The notes under the pieces are model-generated. The model saw only the letters and a list, made by a program, of their open reading frames with translations. It did not search any database and had not been told where the DNA came from. DNA of 64,000 nt. Source: Bettongia penicillata ogilbyi (taxonomy: Eukaryota > Chordata > Mammalia > Diprotodontia > Potoroidae). The translations under genes were made by a program, and so were the position numbers. Location: contig JAJHZJ010000532.1 in the NCBI GenBank assembly GCA_023548195.1, positions 1,506,725-1,570,724 on the forward strand, read 5' to 3'. Of the stretch, positions 47,390 to 59,274 are shown piece after piece. Numbering within the stretch: the first letter of the stretch is position 1; the number at the start of each line of letters is the position of its first letter.

Positions 47390-47760
47390 CTTCTTAAAGT
47401 ATAATTGTGATCGTTCTCTTGTTTGGAAATCTTTAGTGAATCCCTACTGCCTGCAGAGTAATTTACAGACTTAACCACTTAACATAGAAGGCTCTCTACA
47501 GTTTGGTCTCAGTCTCTCTTTTCAGAAAAGCTCTCTGTTCCAGGACTTGTTTTATTCCAGCCAAACTTGACAGCTGAACATGCCTGTGCTTTTCTGTCTT
47601 CCATGTCTTTGCTCATGCTGTCTCCTCTGTCTTTTATGTGTTTCTTATCCTCTCTACCGGACTTACTGTAAGGTTGAAAGCAGGGAGAATGTTTTACCCA
47701 TACCTGTATCCACTGCAGCAACACACACAACATTATAATAAATGCTGACAGATCAAGAGC
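47390..47760 (+). repeat. L2-like LINE 3' region
   Basis: GTGAATCCCTACTGCCTGCA, GAAGGCTCTCTACAGTTTGG and TTCCAGCCAAACTTGACAGC, then GAACATGCCTGTGCTTTTC and a TAATAAATGCTGACAG end, are in L2 sense order. Confidence 0.65.
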
Positions 47761-48619
47761 TGGACTAACATGAGGTTACTCTCCAGTCAGAATTCAAACC
47801 ATTTACACCAATATTGAATGTAAAACTCTGCACCCAAACATATCATATTATATTATAATATAAAATTTTAGATTATAGTATATTTATATTGTATATATTT
47901 ATATATTGTATTTTACTATACATTTACTTTATATTATACATTTTATCAAATTCAAGCCAAACAATGCAAAATAACACATTTGGTACCTGGGTCCTCTTCT
48001 GGATCAAACTGTATCTTACAAAGCTACAATATCTTTGGTTTTGTTTTCTTTTTTAAACATAGTTGTATTCAAAGTTTTTTTTTTTTCAGTAAGGACCTGG
48101 TAACTTAGTAAGTGAATGTTAAATGTTAATTTTTTAAGTATTAATTAAATTAATATTAAATAGTAAATATAATTAATATTAATGTTTAATTATTCTGCTC
48201 ATTTCTTTGTATCACTCTGTGTCACTTCACATGTCTTTCCATATTTCCTTCCCTTCAATGTCTTTTTTTTTCCCCCAGTACAGTAATGGACAGTTACATT
48301 TAGTGTCTGGTAATTTCTTTAGTGATTTTCTAATCATTGGATAGAGTGATTGTTCCTTGTTTCTTTGCTATTATAAATAAAACAGTGATTTTGGAGAGGG
48401 TATAAATAAGCCCTTTTTTCCATCATTTATTTATTATTTATTCTCAGAAAAGGGATCACTTAGGTCAAAGGTTATGATAACTTTTATGACTTACCCTACA
48501 CTCTCAGCATACAGTAAGTATACTACTGCAGTGTTCTCTGCTTTCCCCAAAGTATGTATTGTTTCTTAGAACCTGTTATATTTTTTCTCTCTGAATCTTC
48601 AAACCAGTTATGATTAATC

Positions 48620-49870
48620 ATGTGAATTATAGGATTTGTGAGCTATAAGTGACTTATAAGCCATCTAATCCTACCGATATGCAAAAGGAATACCTATTCA
48701 CATCCCAAAAAGGGATCATCAGAGGCTTCCACAGAGGAGGAATACCTCACCTCTTAAAGCAATGCATTCTACTTTTATACAGCTCTAATGCTTAGAAAAC
48801 TTTTCCCGATCACAAGTCTAAATGTGCCTCTTTGCTGCTTGTATCATTGCTCCTTCTTTTGTCATCTGAGACAATCTAATCTCTTCTTCGTATGACATTT
48901 GGTCAGATACTTGAAGTACACAGTAAAGTCCTTCCTTTTCTCCAAATTATATATAAATACACCCATTTCCATTGACCATTCCTTATACGTATCATGTTCT
49001 CGAGGCCCTTCACCACCCACACTGCCTTCTTCTTGACACTTTGTAGTTTTTTGATGCGCTTCTGGAAACAGTGATGTCCAGAGGTGACCCTAGTACAGAT
49101 GATTACTGAGGATGGGTTATAGTAAGGCTGTTGCCTTGACTCCTGTAGAGTCTGCCCCTCTGAATAGAGCCCAGATTGCATTAGTATTTTTGGCTGACTC
49201 AGTGTACTGCTGACTCATTGAGCTTGCAGTTCACTAAACTCCTCAGATCCTTTTCAGGGCAACTGCCCTGAAAACGTCTCTGAAAACATCTCTGTCTCCC
49301 TCATTCTGTACTTGTGAAGTTGATGTTTTTGTGCTCTAGTGCAAGACTTTACATTTCTCTGTTGAATTTCATATTATTAGGTTCAGCTCAGTGTTCTAGC
49401 CTGTCACAATTCTTGCGATGGCTCATCCATTGTGTTGGCTGTCCCTCCTAGCTTTGTGTTATCTGCAAATTTGATCGTCTATGCCTTTATTCAGATCGTT
49501 GATAAGATTGTTAAGCAGTACGGTGCCAAGCGCTGAGCTCATGACTTGTTTTGACTTTTTGAGCCAGCCCATCTAGTCATTGATAAATCTATTGGATTGT
49601 ATCACTGTATAAACAGGTAAGCCACATTTCTCCATCTTCTCCACGGGAATGATATGAGATGCTTTGTAAGAAGCTTTGCTAAACGTATCAGTAGCATTTC
49701 CCTCATCTTGTTGTTTAGTTATCCAGTCAGAAAAGGAAATGATATCTCTTTGACATGACCTGTTTGTGATGAAACTGCCGACTTTTTGTCATCTCTGCTT
49801 CTTTTTCTAAATGTTTGACAGCCATTTCTTTAGTGATCCATTCTAAAATTATTCTGGGAATTAAAGTCCT
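48620..49870 (-). mobile_element. L3/CR1-like LINE, antisense, about 1.25 kb, decayed
   Basis: TAGCTTTGTGTTATCTGCAA, ATTTGATCGTCTATGCCTTT, ATCGTTGATAAGATTGTTAA, TCTCCATCTTCTCCACGGGA, GACATGACCTGTTTGTGATG and TTAGTGATCCATTCTAAAAT follow the antisense L3/CR1 reverse-transcriptase order. No open frame longer than about 90 codons remains. Confidence 0.75.
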
Positions 49871-50756
49871 CTTCATATTTCCTATTCAGGAAATATAAAA
49901 GGACATTTACTTAAAAATATTAATACAAGATAAATGGCAACATTCTTGTGACTGGTTGCTTAAAACTACTATCCCCTACACCTCCTGTCCCAGGAGGTTC
50001 CTAGCCTCTTGTTTCTGCCTTGTGGGTTGGCTTGTTAGCCTAATACAGTGCTGCAGATTATTCTGTACAAAATAATAATCTGGTATAATAACTTTCCCAT
50101 CGACTAAACACAGTTTAATCTGAGGCCCTGAAAGGTGAAGCAGTCTTGCTGACTGAAAGATGTTGCATCTCATCATTGAATCTGTAAAACACTGGGTTCT
50201 GGTAAATGTGACTTACTATGATTAGAGCCACAACTTTTAGAAAGCAATGTAGGAATATACAGAAAAAAACTGATATCCAGAGATGCAATTGACGTGTCTT
50301 TGCTTACATGCCACAGAAGTGGCAGAACTAGGATTCACAGCCAGTTAAGCCACAGTGTTCCAAGAGCATTTGAAGTACAGAACTGAGAAGAGGACAAAAA
50401 TGAGTGAAAAATGGAAACTATCTCCCAAGATTTTGTAACTGATTCTTCCATCAGTGACAGTAGATCCGACTTCTTTGGATTCTGACATCTTATATGGTAC
50501 TAAAGAAAACAAAAAGGGGAAGAGGAGCTGGATTACATCCATTAAAAAATGAGGAGTTTTGTCTCATAGGCAGTAAAATTTTGAGACTGATAGATCAATT
50601 CTGAAGGATATCTGAATGAAGGAAAATGAAAAAATTCTAGATGTTAGCACTACCAAAAAAAGATGACTGAGAAAATAGTTATTACTGGCCCCTTGTACTT
50701 TTTGTGTTTCTTCACATGCTTTGGTTACTTAAGTGGAAAGTCATTCAAAACTATTT

Positions 50757-52162
50757 TTTTTTTTTTTACAAAAGACAATGGTTTGCTTCATTCTGCAATC
50801 AAATTCCATAGTTCTTTCTCTGAATGTAGAAGGTGTTTTGCCTCAAGAGTACATTTGGAATTTTTTGCATCCTTGCATTACAATGAAGTACTAAGTCTAT
50901 CAGAAAAATTCCTTAGACCTGTGGTTGTTGCCATGTACAAAGTTCTCCTGGTTCTACTCCTTTCACTCAGTATAAGTTCATATAAGTCTTTCCAGGCCTC
51001 TCTGAAGTTTTCATACCACAATTTATTCAGTCATTCCCCAATTGATGGGCATCCCCTTGATTTCCAGTTTTTGGCTACCACAAAGAGAGCTTCTGTAAAT
51101 GTTTTTGTACATGTGGGACCCTTTTTCATTCTTATGATCTCTTGGGGATACAGTCCTAGAAGCAATATTGCTGGGTCAAAGGATATGCACATTTTTGTAG
51201 CCCTTCAGACATAGTTCCAAATAACTCTCCAGAATGGTTGGATCAGCCAACAGCTCCACCAACAGTGAGTTAGTGTTCCAACTCTGCCACATCTTCTCCA
51301 GCATTTATCATCATCCTGTTCTGTCATGTTAGCCAATCTGATAGGTGTGATGTGGTACCTCAGAGTTGTTTTGATTTGCATCTCTCTAATCAATAGTGAT
51401 TTAGAGCATTTTTTTCATATGACCATAGATAGCTTTAATTTCTTCCTCAGTAAACTGCCTGTTCATATCCTTTGACCATTTATCAATTTGGGAATGACTT
51501 GTATTCATGTACATTTGACTCAGTTTTCTATGTATTTTAGAAATGAGGCATTAATCACAGACACTAGTTGCAAAAATTCTTTCCCAGTTTTCTGCTTCCC
51601 TCTTAATCTTGGTTGTATTGGGTTTATGTGTGCAAAAACTTTTCAATTTAATGTAATCAAAATTATTCGTTTTGCACTTCATATTGTTTTCTATCTCTTG
51701 TTTGGTCAAAAATTTCTCCATTCTCCATAAATCTGATAAATACACTATTACTTGCTCCACTTATTTTTTTATAGTATCAGTCTTTATACCTAGATCATGT
51801 ACCCATTTGGACTTTATTCTTGTGTACAGTGTCAGGCATTGGCCTATGCCCAGCTTCTGCCATACTGTTACAGTTTTCCCAGCAAGTTTTGTTGAACAGT
51901 GAGTTCTTATCCCAGAAGCCAGGGTTCTTGGGTTTATCCGAAGTAGATTGCTATATTTATTGCCTGCTGTATCTTGAGTACCTAACCCTTTCCACTGGTC
52001 TACCCCTCTGTTTCTTAGCCAGTATCAAGTGGTTTTGATAATTGCTGCTTTATAATGCAATTTGAGATCTGGTCAGGCTAGGTCACCTTCCCTAGCATTT
52101 CTTTTCATTAGTTCCTTTGATATTCTGGATTTTTTGTTCTTCCAGATGAATTTTGATATTTT
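50757..52162 (-). mobile_element. L1 LINE, antisense, 5'-truncated, with target-site duplication
   Basis: A T run (about 50754-50768) marks the 3' tail, followed by the inverted 3' UTR (TCTTGGGGATACAGTCCTAG, GATGTGGTACCTCAGAGTTG) and the ORF2 end (ATGTACCCATTTGGACTTTA, CAATTTGAGATCTGGT). It stops where it diverges from the other L1 after CCAGATGAATTTTGATA. The 13-mer TTCAAAACTATTT flanks both ends (50744-50756 and 52163-52175), consistent with target-primed insertion. ORFs here are fragments of the inverted element. Confidence 0.8.
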
Positions 52163-52321
52163 TTCAAAACTATTTCCAAGATTGAATGGGGTAGGCTCCT
52201 GGCATGAATATTTTTACCCTAGAAGTGCATGAATTATCTCCCTGACTCAATTTCCTTACATGTAAAAAGGGGATGATAATTGTATCTCTACCTCCCAGGG
52301 CTGTTGTGAGAAGAAAACTTC

Positions 52322-52414
52322 TGTGTGTGTGTGGTGTGTGTGTCTGTGTGTGTGTGTGTCTGTGTGTGGTGTATGTGTGTGTGTGTCTGTGTTTGCGTGT
52401 GCATGTGTGTTGTA
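52322..52414 (+). repeat. TG-rich imperfect microsatellite
   Basis: TG repeats interrupted by TC, GG and TATG variants, lying just after a MIR-like end (AATTTCCTTACATGTAAAAA, CTCCCAGGGCTGTTGTGAG). Confidence 0.9.
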
Positions 52415-52801
52415 AACTTCACAGTGCTATATAAATGTTGGTTATTATTATAATGTCATCATTATTCTCAGTCACATTACTATGAATCCAAAAGAATTTT
52501 CCTAATTAGAAAGTAAGATTGTACTTATTCCCATTTTTCAATTAGATATTATCTAACTACTTATACTAAAGAAACAAAGTGTTAGGTTTAAAAACCATAC
52601 AAACAAACTTGGTTTGTTCAAGTAATGAATATAGCACATTATATCCTATTTATCAGAAATATAAAATTACATTTTTGGCAGTTTTCTTTAAAGTTTTCAT
52701 TCTATATTTTTTGGAATAGGTGACATATTTCTTAAACTAATATACATTTTAAGACAAATCCTTTTCCACTATGGCTTACTTTTATACTTCTTTCTTGTTA
52801 G

Positions 52802-52900
52802 GCACCACCGGGAAATGTGAAAATGCCTAATGTACCTAGTACACAACCAGCGATAATGAAGCCAACTGAAGAACCCTCAGCTTATACACAAATTGCAAAG
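52802..52900 (+). CDS. SCAMP1: SCAMP1 coding exon 3 (residues 46-78)
   Basis: This 99-nt, phase 0-0 exon has the acceptor TTCTTGTTAG and the donor AAG|GTTAGT. It encodes the proline-rich linker [18 protein letters not shown] followed by [15 protein letters not shown]. The composition (7 Pro in 33 residues) suggests an unstructured cytosolic linker between the NPF region and the coiled coil. It aligns without gaps to the mammalian SCAMP1 sequence I recall, with small substitutions (for example APPGN where I remember PPPGG), as expected for a marsupial orthologue. Confidence 0.96.
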
Positions 52901-53675
52901 GTTAGTTCATGATCAAGGGGAAAATACTCTTCAGAAAATATAATTTGCAAGAAATATTTGGAGATTACATTTCTTCTGACTAGTTGAGTACCTCTTCATT
53001 CGAAATGGTTCTGTTTGGTTAATCTTTATGACCCTTATGTCTCTTGGCCAACGTAGGTGATCTTTTGGACAACCGCATTACTAGGCTGCCTGATCTTTTC
53101 ATTATTGAATAGATGCACCTTACCTTGTGGGTTTAAAGACTTTTTATTATTTCAGGTCACTTGTTAGCACAAAGTACTGATATAATGATGGTGAAATGAA
53201 GGAAGATACTGCTTGGGAAAGAGGATCAAGTGGCTACATGGCCAAAAACTGGCTGATTGCCAAAAGAGGGAGCCATAGTGAAAATTAAAAAGTGGTAAAA
53301 GTATGACACACTGACCAGGACACTGCATGATATATCAAATAAATATCTACATTTCCCTTCTCTGTCCTCTTGTGGACTTAATAACAACATTTTTAAAAGC
53401 AATTTCTTCCCAGCAATAACCTCCCTTTATACACCTTATGTAGCCTACCTCAGTAAGGCTAGACCCTAGGAAGACCAAGATAGGCCCAGCCTTCTTATAA
53501 CCATGGGTTTTCTCAAACTCTAGTATTTTTAAAATACAGTCCCTTATGTGGGAAAATGCTGAAATTTTTACCAGTGATAATTGTAATTGGATAAATGCAG
53601 TTGGAAATAATTTTTAAAATGCTTGCATTTGAGTATTCAGTTAGCATTCTTAATTGTTGTGGCGTTTTTCTTTAG
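52901..53675 (+). other. SCAMP1: SCAMP1 intron 3
   Basis: A short 775-bp intron with no recognisable repeat or other feature. Confidence 0.95.
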
Positions 53676-53784
53676 GAGCATGCATTGGCCCAAGCTGAAC
53701 TGCTTAAGCGTCAGGAAGAGCTTGAAAGAAAAGCAGCAGAATTAGATCGCCGGGAAAGAGAAATGCAGAGCCTCAATCAACATG
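53676..53784 (+). CDS. SCAMP1: SCAMP1 coding exon 4 (residues 79-114 plus first base of codon 115), coiled coil
   Basis: This 109-nt exon follows the acceptor TTTTTCTTTAG. It encodes a highly charged heptad-like helix, [19 protein letters not shown] then [17 protein letters not shown], the cytosolic coiled-coil segment of SCAMP1-3. The exon ends in phase 1. The Gly codon is completed by GC from exon 5, giving QHGRKNNW as in the family. The end shown uses the upstream donor G|GTGGTA. A second donor, G|GTATGC, lies 3 nt downstream, so the true end could be 53787 with one extra glycine (QHGGRKNNW). The upstream site is preferred because it reproduces the protein length I recall. Confidence 0.93.
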
Positions 53785-55034
53785 GTGGTATGCATTGAGA
53801 CTGTTCAGAAATGATTAAACAACTTTGAAAATTACACATACAATGTTAACTTTTTTTGCATTTTGTATTGCCCAGGCCTTGGGCCTCATCTCTTAGGAAA
53901 CATTTACATGTGAATCCTTCAGCACTGGCTTTTAAAAATGGAGCTAGAAAACTTGTAGAACAGATTATACAGCCTAAGAAAAGTAGGGTTTTTTTTTCCA
54001 GAATCCTATATTTTAGCTCACAATAAATAGCAACATTTTTGTCCATTATTTGTTTAGTATACTATGTGCCAGGCACTATTCTAAGTGCTGGGAATACAGG
54101 TGGAAGCAGAAAGAAAGAATTGGAGTTTACATTCTACAGCTTGAAGAGTACATGTAGAAAGAAACTGAAAAGGTGTGGGGGAGAGTGTTAAACATGAGAG
54201 ACTTGAAGTCTTGGAGCATGGTAGAGAAACTCCTGAGTGCAGCCTAGAGACAAATGGAGATGTGGTGGCCTGAGTGCCATCTTTTAAGGTGGCCTTGGGA
54301 GGAGTCATCCAATCAGAGAGGATAGAAAGTACCTTGAATGTGCAACTTTTGGGCCTGGAGTGAGTTTACAGGATGGAGTTTTCTGGGCAGAGTAGAGAAG
54401 TTCTGGAGAGGAATGATACGAGATTACAAAGTATTTATCTTTTAAAGTATTTATCTTTTAAAGATTTTAGTGTCGAGTATGTTGTTCAGAAGTGGTGTTC
54501 TGTTAAAGTTTTGGTAAAATTTGGTATTTTTAGAGGCATGGATTGAAATATATAGTTAACCATACATAATTTTGAGAGTGATTGGAAATCATAAGGCAAA
54601 CATATTTTTTCTAACCTGCTACTCTGATAACTCTTTGGCGTGGAGGCACCCTGGGATTCTCAAAAGTTGTTTCTTTGAAATGAGTTCTTACAGGTGTTGT
54701 TATACTAGAAGGGCTTTCAAGTGTGTACTCTATCAAAGATGTGAACCATAACCAACTTAACTCAGTTGGAGGAGGCTCATTCCCAGAAGGTTGGATACCA
54801 TGTAATTTGTTTTTAGACAAAGCGACTTGAAGAAAAAGCATACTCCCCCTCAGCTGTAACACATTTTTAGTCTATGTTAGAATGCAGCAACCACTTTTAG
54901 GAAGTCACATGTTTTGTAGTGTAAGGAAGGTAAAACATATTTTTAATGAAGAAATAGATCTCTTTGATGTGATGTATTAAATAAGAATAAAAGTGTGGCA
55001 TGGTTGTAAAATTACTTATTTCTTTCATTTGTAG
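53785..55034 (+). other. SCAMP1: SCAMP1 intron 4
   Basis: A 1.25-kb intron. About 54040-54440 resembles the old dispersed repeat also seen at 31.4 and 45.5 kb. The rest shows nothing assignable. Confidence 0.93.
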
Positions 55035-55163
55035 GCAGAAAAAATAATTGGCCGCCTCTTCCTGGGAATTTTCCAGTGGGACCTTGTTTCTATCAGGATT
55101 TTTCTGTAGACATCCCTGTAGAATTTCAGAAGACAGTAAAGATTATGTACTACTTGTGGATGT
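55035..55163 (+). CDS. SCAMP1: SCAMP1 coding exon 5 (codons 115-158, split at both ends), pre-membrane signature and start of span 1
   Basis: This 129-nt exon follows the acceptor CATTTGTAG and is followed by the donor TGT|GTGAGT. It contributes two bases of Gly115, then residues 116-157 and the first base of Phe158. It contains [20 protein letters not shown] and [22 protein letters not shown]. The WPPLP...PCFYQDF...IPVE block is the signature conserved across SCAMPs immediately before the first transmembrane helix, which starts near residue 152 and continues into exon 6. Confidence 0.96.
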
Positions 55164-55783
55164 GTGAGTATAGGATGAACCATTTAATTTATAGGGACTT
55201 TTTATTTTGTCATCAAAATCTAACATTTCTGTTTTAAGACTCAAGTTATAAAATTATTAAAATTTTTCCTTTTTTAAAAGACCAAATCTCAGCTTCAAGA
55301 TCCAAGACATACTGATGTACTTTAGAGTTGTAAATATAAATGATAACAAATATTCTTTACAGAGAGAACTGTTTTTATTTAAGCATTTGTTTAACTTTAG
55401 TGGGAAAAACAGTGGGAAAGACTTGAATTCTTTTGAGGAAAAATGTGTATGCCCTAGCATGTGATAGGTGTAACATTTATAACAATTGTTTCTTTCAAAA
55501 TGTATTCTCTATGTAATTATTTTAAAAATTATAGTATTAAAAATAGCATATAGTGTTATTTTTATGTAGAAGAAAGCTGTTATTTTTATATCTGTGTTAA
55601 ATGTAGGTATCATGACTTCTTTCAGCAATGCAGTTAGAATACTTGACTATAGAATGACCTGAATCTTTTACCATAGATTCTAGGTACTTTTACCATAGTT
55701 TCTACTCTAATCAGATACTAAAGTAGTAATTGTTTCGGAAAAGTAAACATGTTTTCATTAGTGGGAGAAGTGCCATTGATTAT

Positions 55784-55934
55784 CAGGGTAGGGAACCTGC
55801 AGCCTTGAGGCCAATGTGGCCCCTCTAGGTCCTCAAGTGCAACCTTTTGACTGAATCCAGACTTTTGAAGTAAAGGAGTCACTTGAGGACCTAGAGGTCC
55901 ACATGAGACCTTGAGACCGTAGATTCCCAATGAG
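55784..55934. mobile_element. Palindromic hAT-like MITE, about 150 bp
   Basis: The left arm CAGGGTAGGGAACCTGCAGC...CTCTAGGTCCTCAAGTG is answered by CACTTGAGGACCTAGAG...GACCGTAGATTCCC, giving a long imperfect palindrome with GGGGAACC-like ends. This resembles a marsupial hAT-derived MITE. No coding capacity is seen and no target duplication could be fixed. Confidence 0.6.
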
Positions 55935-57639
55935 CCAATGGTTTTTGTTAGAGGTGTCCAGAGAATTTCCAAAATAATTGTAATATTTACTTTAAAATTT
56001 CAAGAATCAATTTTTTTTATTGGGGTAGTTACCACTTCTACTAATTCAGATTGTAATTCATTCATTAGTTGCTATACTCAACTCTGCCCCTCTCCAAAAA
56101 AATCTTTGGTGATGAGTCTCTTTGAATTTAGCTTAGTTGGTACTCACATAAAAGGTACATATTTGCTGCTGAATGTGTATCTGAAGTCTTTTCTTCCTGG
56201 TAAGACTTACCAAGTTTGTGCTTAACTGCCAAAACTTTTAAGAACCCAGGTGAGAACCAAGAGACCACTGGTGAAGGACTTTAGGGGAACAGTTGTAGCC
56301 TAGGATCTTAAACATACCATCACACTGTTCTTACAGCTATAGCCCAAAATCTCACTATATTTTGTAGCACTTCCTGTTGAGTTTTGTTTAGTATTGGTGC
56401 TGGTTGATACCTGATGCCAACCAGGATCTCATTTAATGCCCCTAGTGGAAGGCAGTGGGAAAACTTGAAGAAGCGCAGCACATGTTCTGTGAGGTGGAGG
56501 AGCAGAGCTGAGCTAGTACATTACTGTTCCTAGGTCAGATTTGTTTCTCCACAAATTATGATATTGATGATCAGACTTGTTTGCTTGCTCTTGCTTTACG
56601 TATAGATAAAAGTCCCTTTTTCCCTTAAGTTATGAGTCCACAATTCCTGCCTGATAGAGTACTCACATTGTGTATTTAAATGAGGCATTATGAATATGAA
56701 AAGAAGACAGTTTGAATCCTTTTTCTTAAGCTATTATTATTTTAAGTGTTTCTGGTAGATGTTTTACTGACATCCCTAGTTCCTGGGTTGAACTCTTACA
56801 TTCATCATTTTTATCCATTCTGATGTAAAGGGCAGAGATTTCATATGTATGGTCATTCAGCCTCATATAAGTATATTTTATTAAAAATAAAGGATATAAT
56901 TTATGATGGAAAAAATTCACCTTACTAGTTTTGTATTCTCTGCCTTCATGAATTTCTTGCCATCTTATGAAACATATTATTTAGTAACATGATTAATATG
57001 ATGTATAGTGAGAGGTAACTTTGCAGAAACAGATGGTTTTGCCACAGAAACTGACAAGTGTTTGTATTTTTCTTTTAAGATGGATAAGGATATTCTGTAT
57101 ACCCTTTCTGGCCCTACTCATGATACAGATGTAAACCTGACTATGAACCAAGGGAGAGCAAAAGTTCCTTTTCTGCTTCTGACTTAGGGAAAAATTATGG
57201 CATACATCCAGTCCTTACTTTATGGTGAAGAGAACTCTTTTCCATGACAGTTCATCTCTTCCCACTGTAACACATTGCCTCCTAGGGAGATGATGACATG
57301 GTGAATAAAAAAGCATTGATTAAATAACTCTTCATCTGTACTAAACTCTGGAAATATAGATATAAAATCCAAGTCAGATCTTGCCCCACGGAGCTTACTT
57401 TCTAATGGGGGAGAGGATGCACAAAAGGGAGTGGTGAATAGGATCATTAGGAAGTAGATTCCTATTAGGAGCAATGGCTGAGTTGACTTGATTCTGGTTC
57501 CAGAACTGATTGAAGTTGGGGGTGGAGTGGGAAGAAGGGATAGGTGATAAGATAGGATAGGATAAGAAAAGATGGAAGAGAAGGAAGTCACATACAAAAG
57601 AAAGTAATATAGATTTGTCTCCTTTACATGGATGAGTAA

Positions 57640-57790
57640 GCAGTGCAGCATAGTTGATTGTTTGACTAGGACTGAGAAAGATCTGGACTCAATTTCTGTC
57701 TTTGGATGGTAAGTTTGTGACCCTGGGCAAGTAATTTATTTAACCCCCTAAACTTCAGGCAGTGGTAAAAATTAGAGATGACTTGTGATC
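57640..57790 (+). repeat. MIR/CORE-type SINE fragment
   Basis: GCAGTGCAGCATAGTTGATT, AAAGATCTGGACTCAATTTC and GTGACCCTGGGCAAGTAATT are sense CORE-SINE landmarks. Confidence 0.65.
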
Positions 57791-58779
57791 TGCATTGAGG
57801 GAGGCAGTTCCCATACTAACTAAATCCCAGGTCTTTGATAAGCCTGTGTGCTATTGAGATCATATTGAAGTTTAGGGATTATTGGAATATTTCCCCAGAA
57901 ATCTCTTCATAGAAATTGTACTAATAGGGGATTTTATCCATGTATGCTTTTTAAAAAATGTTTTGCATTAACTTTAAAACCATTGATACATGTTATGGTA
58001 CCTTTTCTGTGCATGGAAGGAATTGGATATACATATCTTAAAACCCCTTACAGATGGGCTGGGAGATAGGCTATAAAAGAACTATCGTATTATATGCCCT
58101 CAAGACTTGACAGAGATAACTACAAAATTAAGATACTTCTTAAGGAGATCAAGAACTAAATTTTGGGGGGGAAAGTCTTAAAGGATTTAATTATGGATAG
58201 ATGTTTCTGGAGGGTAAAAAAAAGGAATTGGGGGCCAGAGCCCAGATGGTGGAGTAACAGCACTCACTTTCTAGAGTGCTCCTGCCAAGCCAAGCCAAAT
58301 ACCTGTAAAAAAATGACTCTAAACAATTTCTGGAGCTGCAGAACCCACAGAATGATGGAGTGAAGCAAATCTCCAGCCCAAGACAGCCTGGAAGGTCTCC
58401 AAGAAGTGTCTGTTGCGCTGCTCTGGGAGCAGAGCGCAGTCCATTGTGGGTCACATAGAGGGGACCTGAGTAGGCCTTGGGGAGACTGAATCTCTCATAC
58501 CTGTGGTGGTTTCCAGACTTCCCGACCCCAAAATGCTGAGGATAAATTGGAAGGTCAGTGGCAAAAGCCTGTGGGACCAGTGCTGGAGAGTGGAGTAGTT
58601 TAGCCTCAGGACAGCAGAGGGAAGAAGGGATGGAGGAACCCACAGGCACAGGGGCAGCTTCAACCACTGTTTCTGGAAGTCTAGGCCTACAGATTGTGGG
58701 AAGAAATTGAGCAGCTGACAGTACACGCCCCCACTGGAAGCAGAGAACTATCTGGACAAAGAGCTCAAAAGCCAAGTAA

Positions 58780-59031
58780 ATGGCTGGGGAAATGAGAAAA
58801 AATCAGAAAAAGAATCAGACTATAGAATCCTACTTTGGTGATAAGGAAGACCAAAACATGCAAACAGAAGAAAACAAAGTCAAAGCTCCTCCATCCAAAG
58901 CCTCGAAGAAAAATATGAATTGGTCTCAGGCCATGGAAGAGCTCAGAAAGGAGTTTGAAAATCGAGTACGAGAAGTAGAGCAAAAATTGGGGAGAGAAAT
59001 GAGAGTGATAGAAGAAAATCATGAAAAATGA
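58780..59031 (+). pseudogene. HAL1 ORF1, N-terminal part (83 codons to first stop)
   Basis: It begins MAGEMRKNQKKNQTIESYFG and continues with a Lys/Glu-rich helical region, WSQAMEELRKEFENRVREVE followed by QKLGREM, the start of the ORF1p coiled coil. ORF1p is an RNA-binding trimer that packages L1 RNA. A TGA at 59029 ends the frame. The coiled coil carries on in disrupted frames (KEIQKLTEENNSLKVRMERL near 59163) with an internal 20-bp duplication (59192-59211 and 59223-59242). Confidence 0.8.
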
Positions 59032-59274
59032 GTCAACTGCTTGCTAAAAGATGCTGAAAAACATAACACTTTAAAAAAACAGATTAACCCAAATGGCAAA
59101 ATAGGTCCAAAAAGCCAATGAGGAGAAGAATGCTTTAAAAAGCAGAATTGTCCAGATGGAAAAGGAGATCCAAAAGCTCACTGAAGAAAATAATTCCTTA
59201 AAGGTTAGAATGGAAAGGTTAGAATTCCTTAAAGGTTAGAATTAGCTTCCATTAAGATAGAAGCTCATGATTTC

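Larger units (their letters stand above)
43849..52801 (+). other. SCAMP1: SCAMP1 intron 2
   Basis: This 9.0-kb GT-AG intron contains an old 1.6-kb dispersed repeat, an L2 end, an L3/CR1 LINE, an antisense L1 and a TG-rich microsatellite. The part at 43.85-45.45 kb is largely unassigned except for a 35-bp direct duplication. AT-rich low-complexity DNA fills 47.82-48.19 kb. Confidence 0.95.

Noticed and set aside
50663..51214. 183-codon + strand ORF
   Set aside because: It is the wrong-strand reading of the inverted L1 3' UTR at 50757-52162.
55031..55040. Alternative acceptor GCAG|AAAA 4 nt into exon 5
   Set aside because: Using it would shift the reading frame relative to both exon 4 donors; the TAG|GCAGA acceptor restores the conserved GRKNNW.
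58191..58775. 194-codon minus-strand ORF
   Set aside because: It is the reverse strand of the HAL1 5' UTR, just before the real ORF1 start at 58780.
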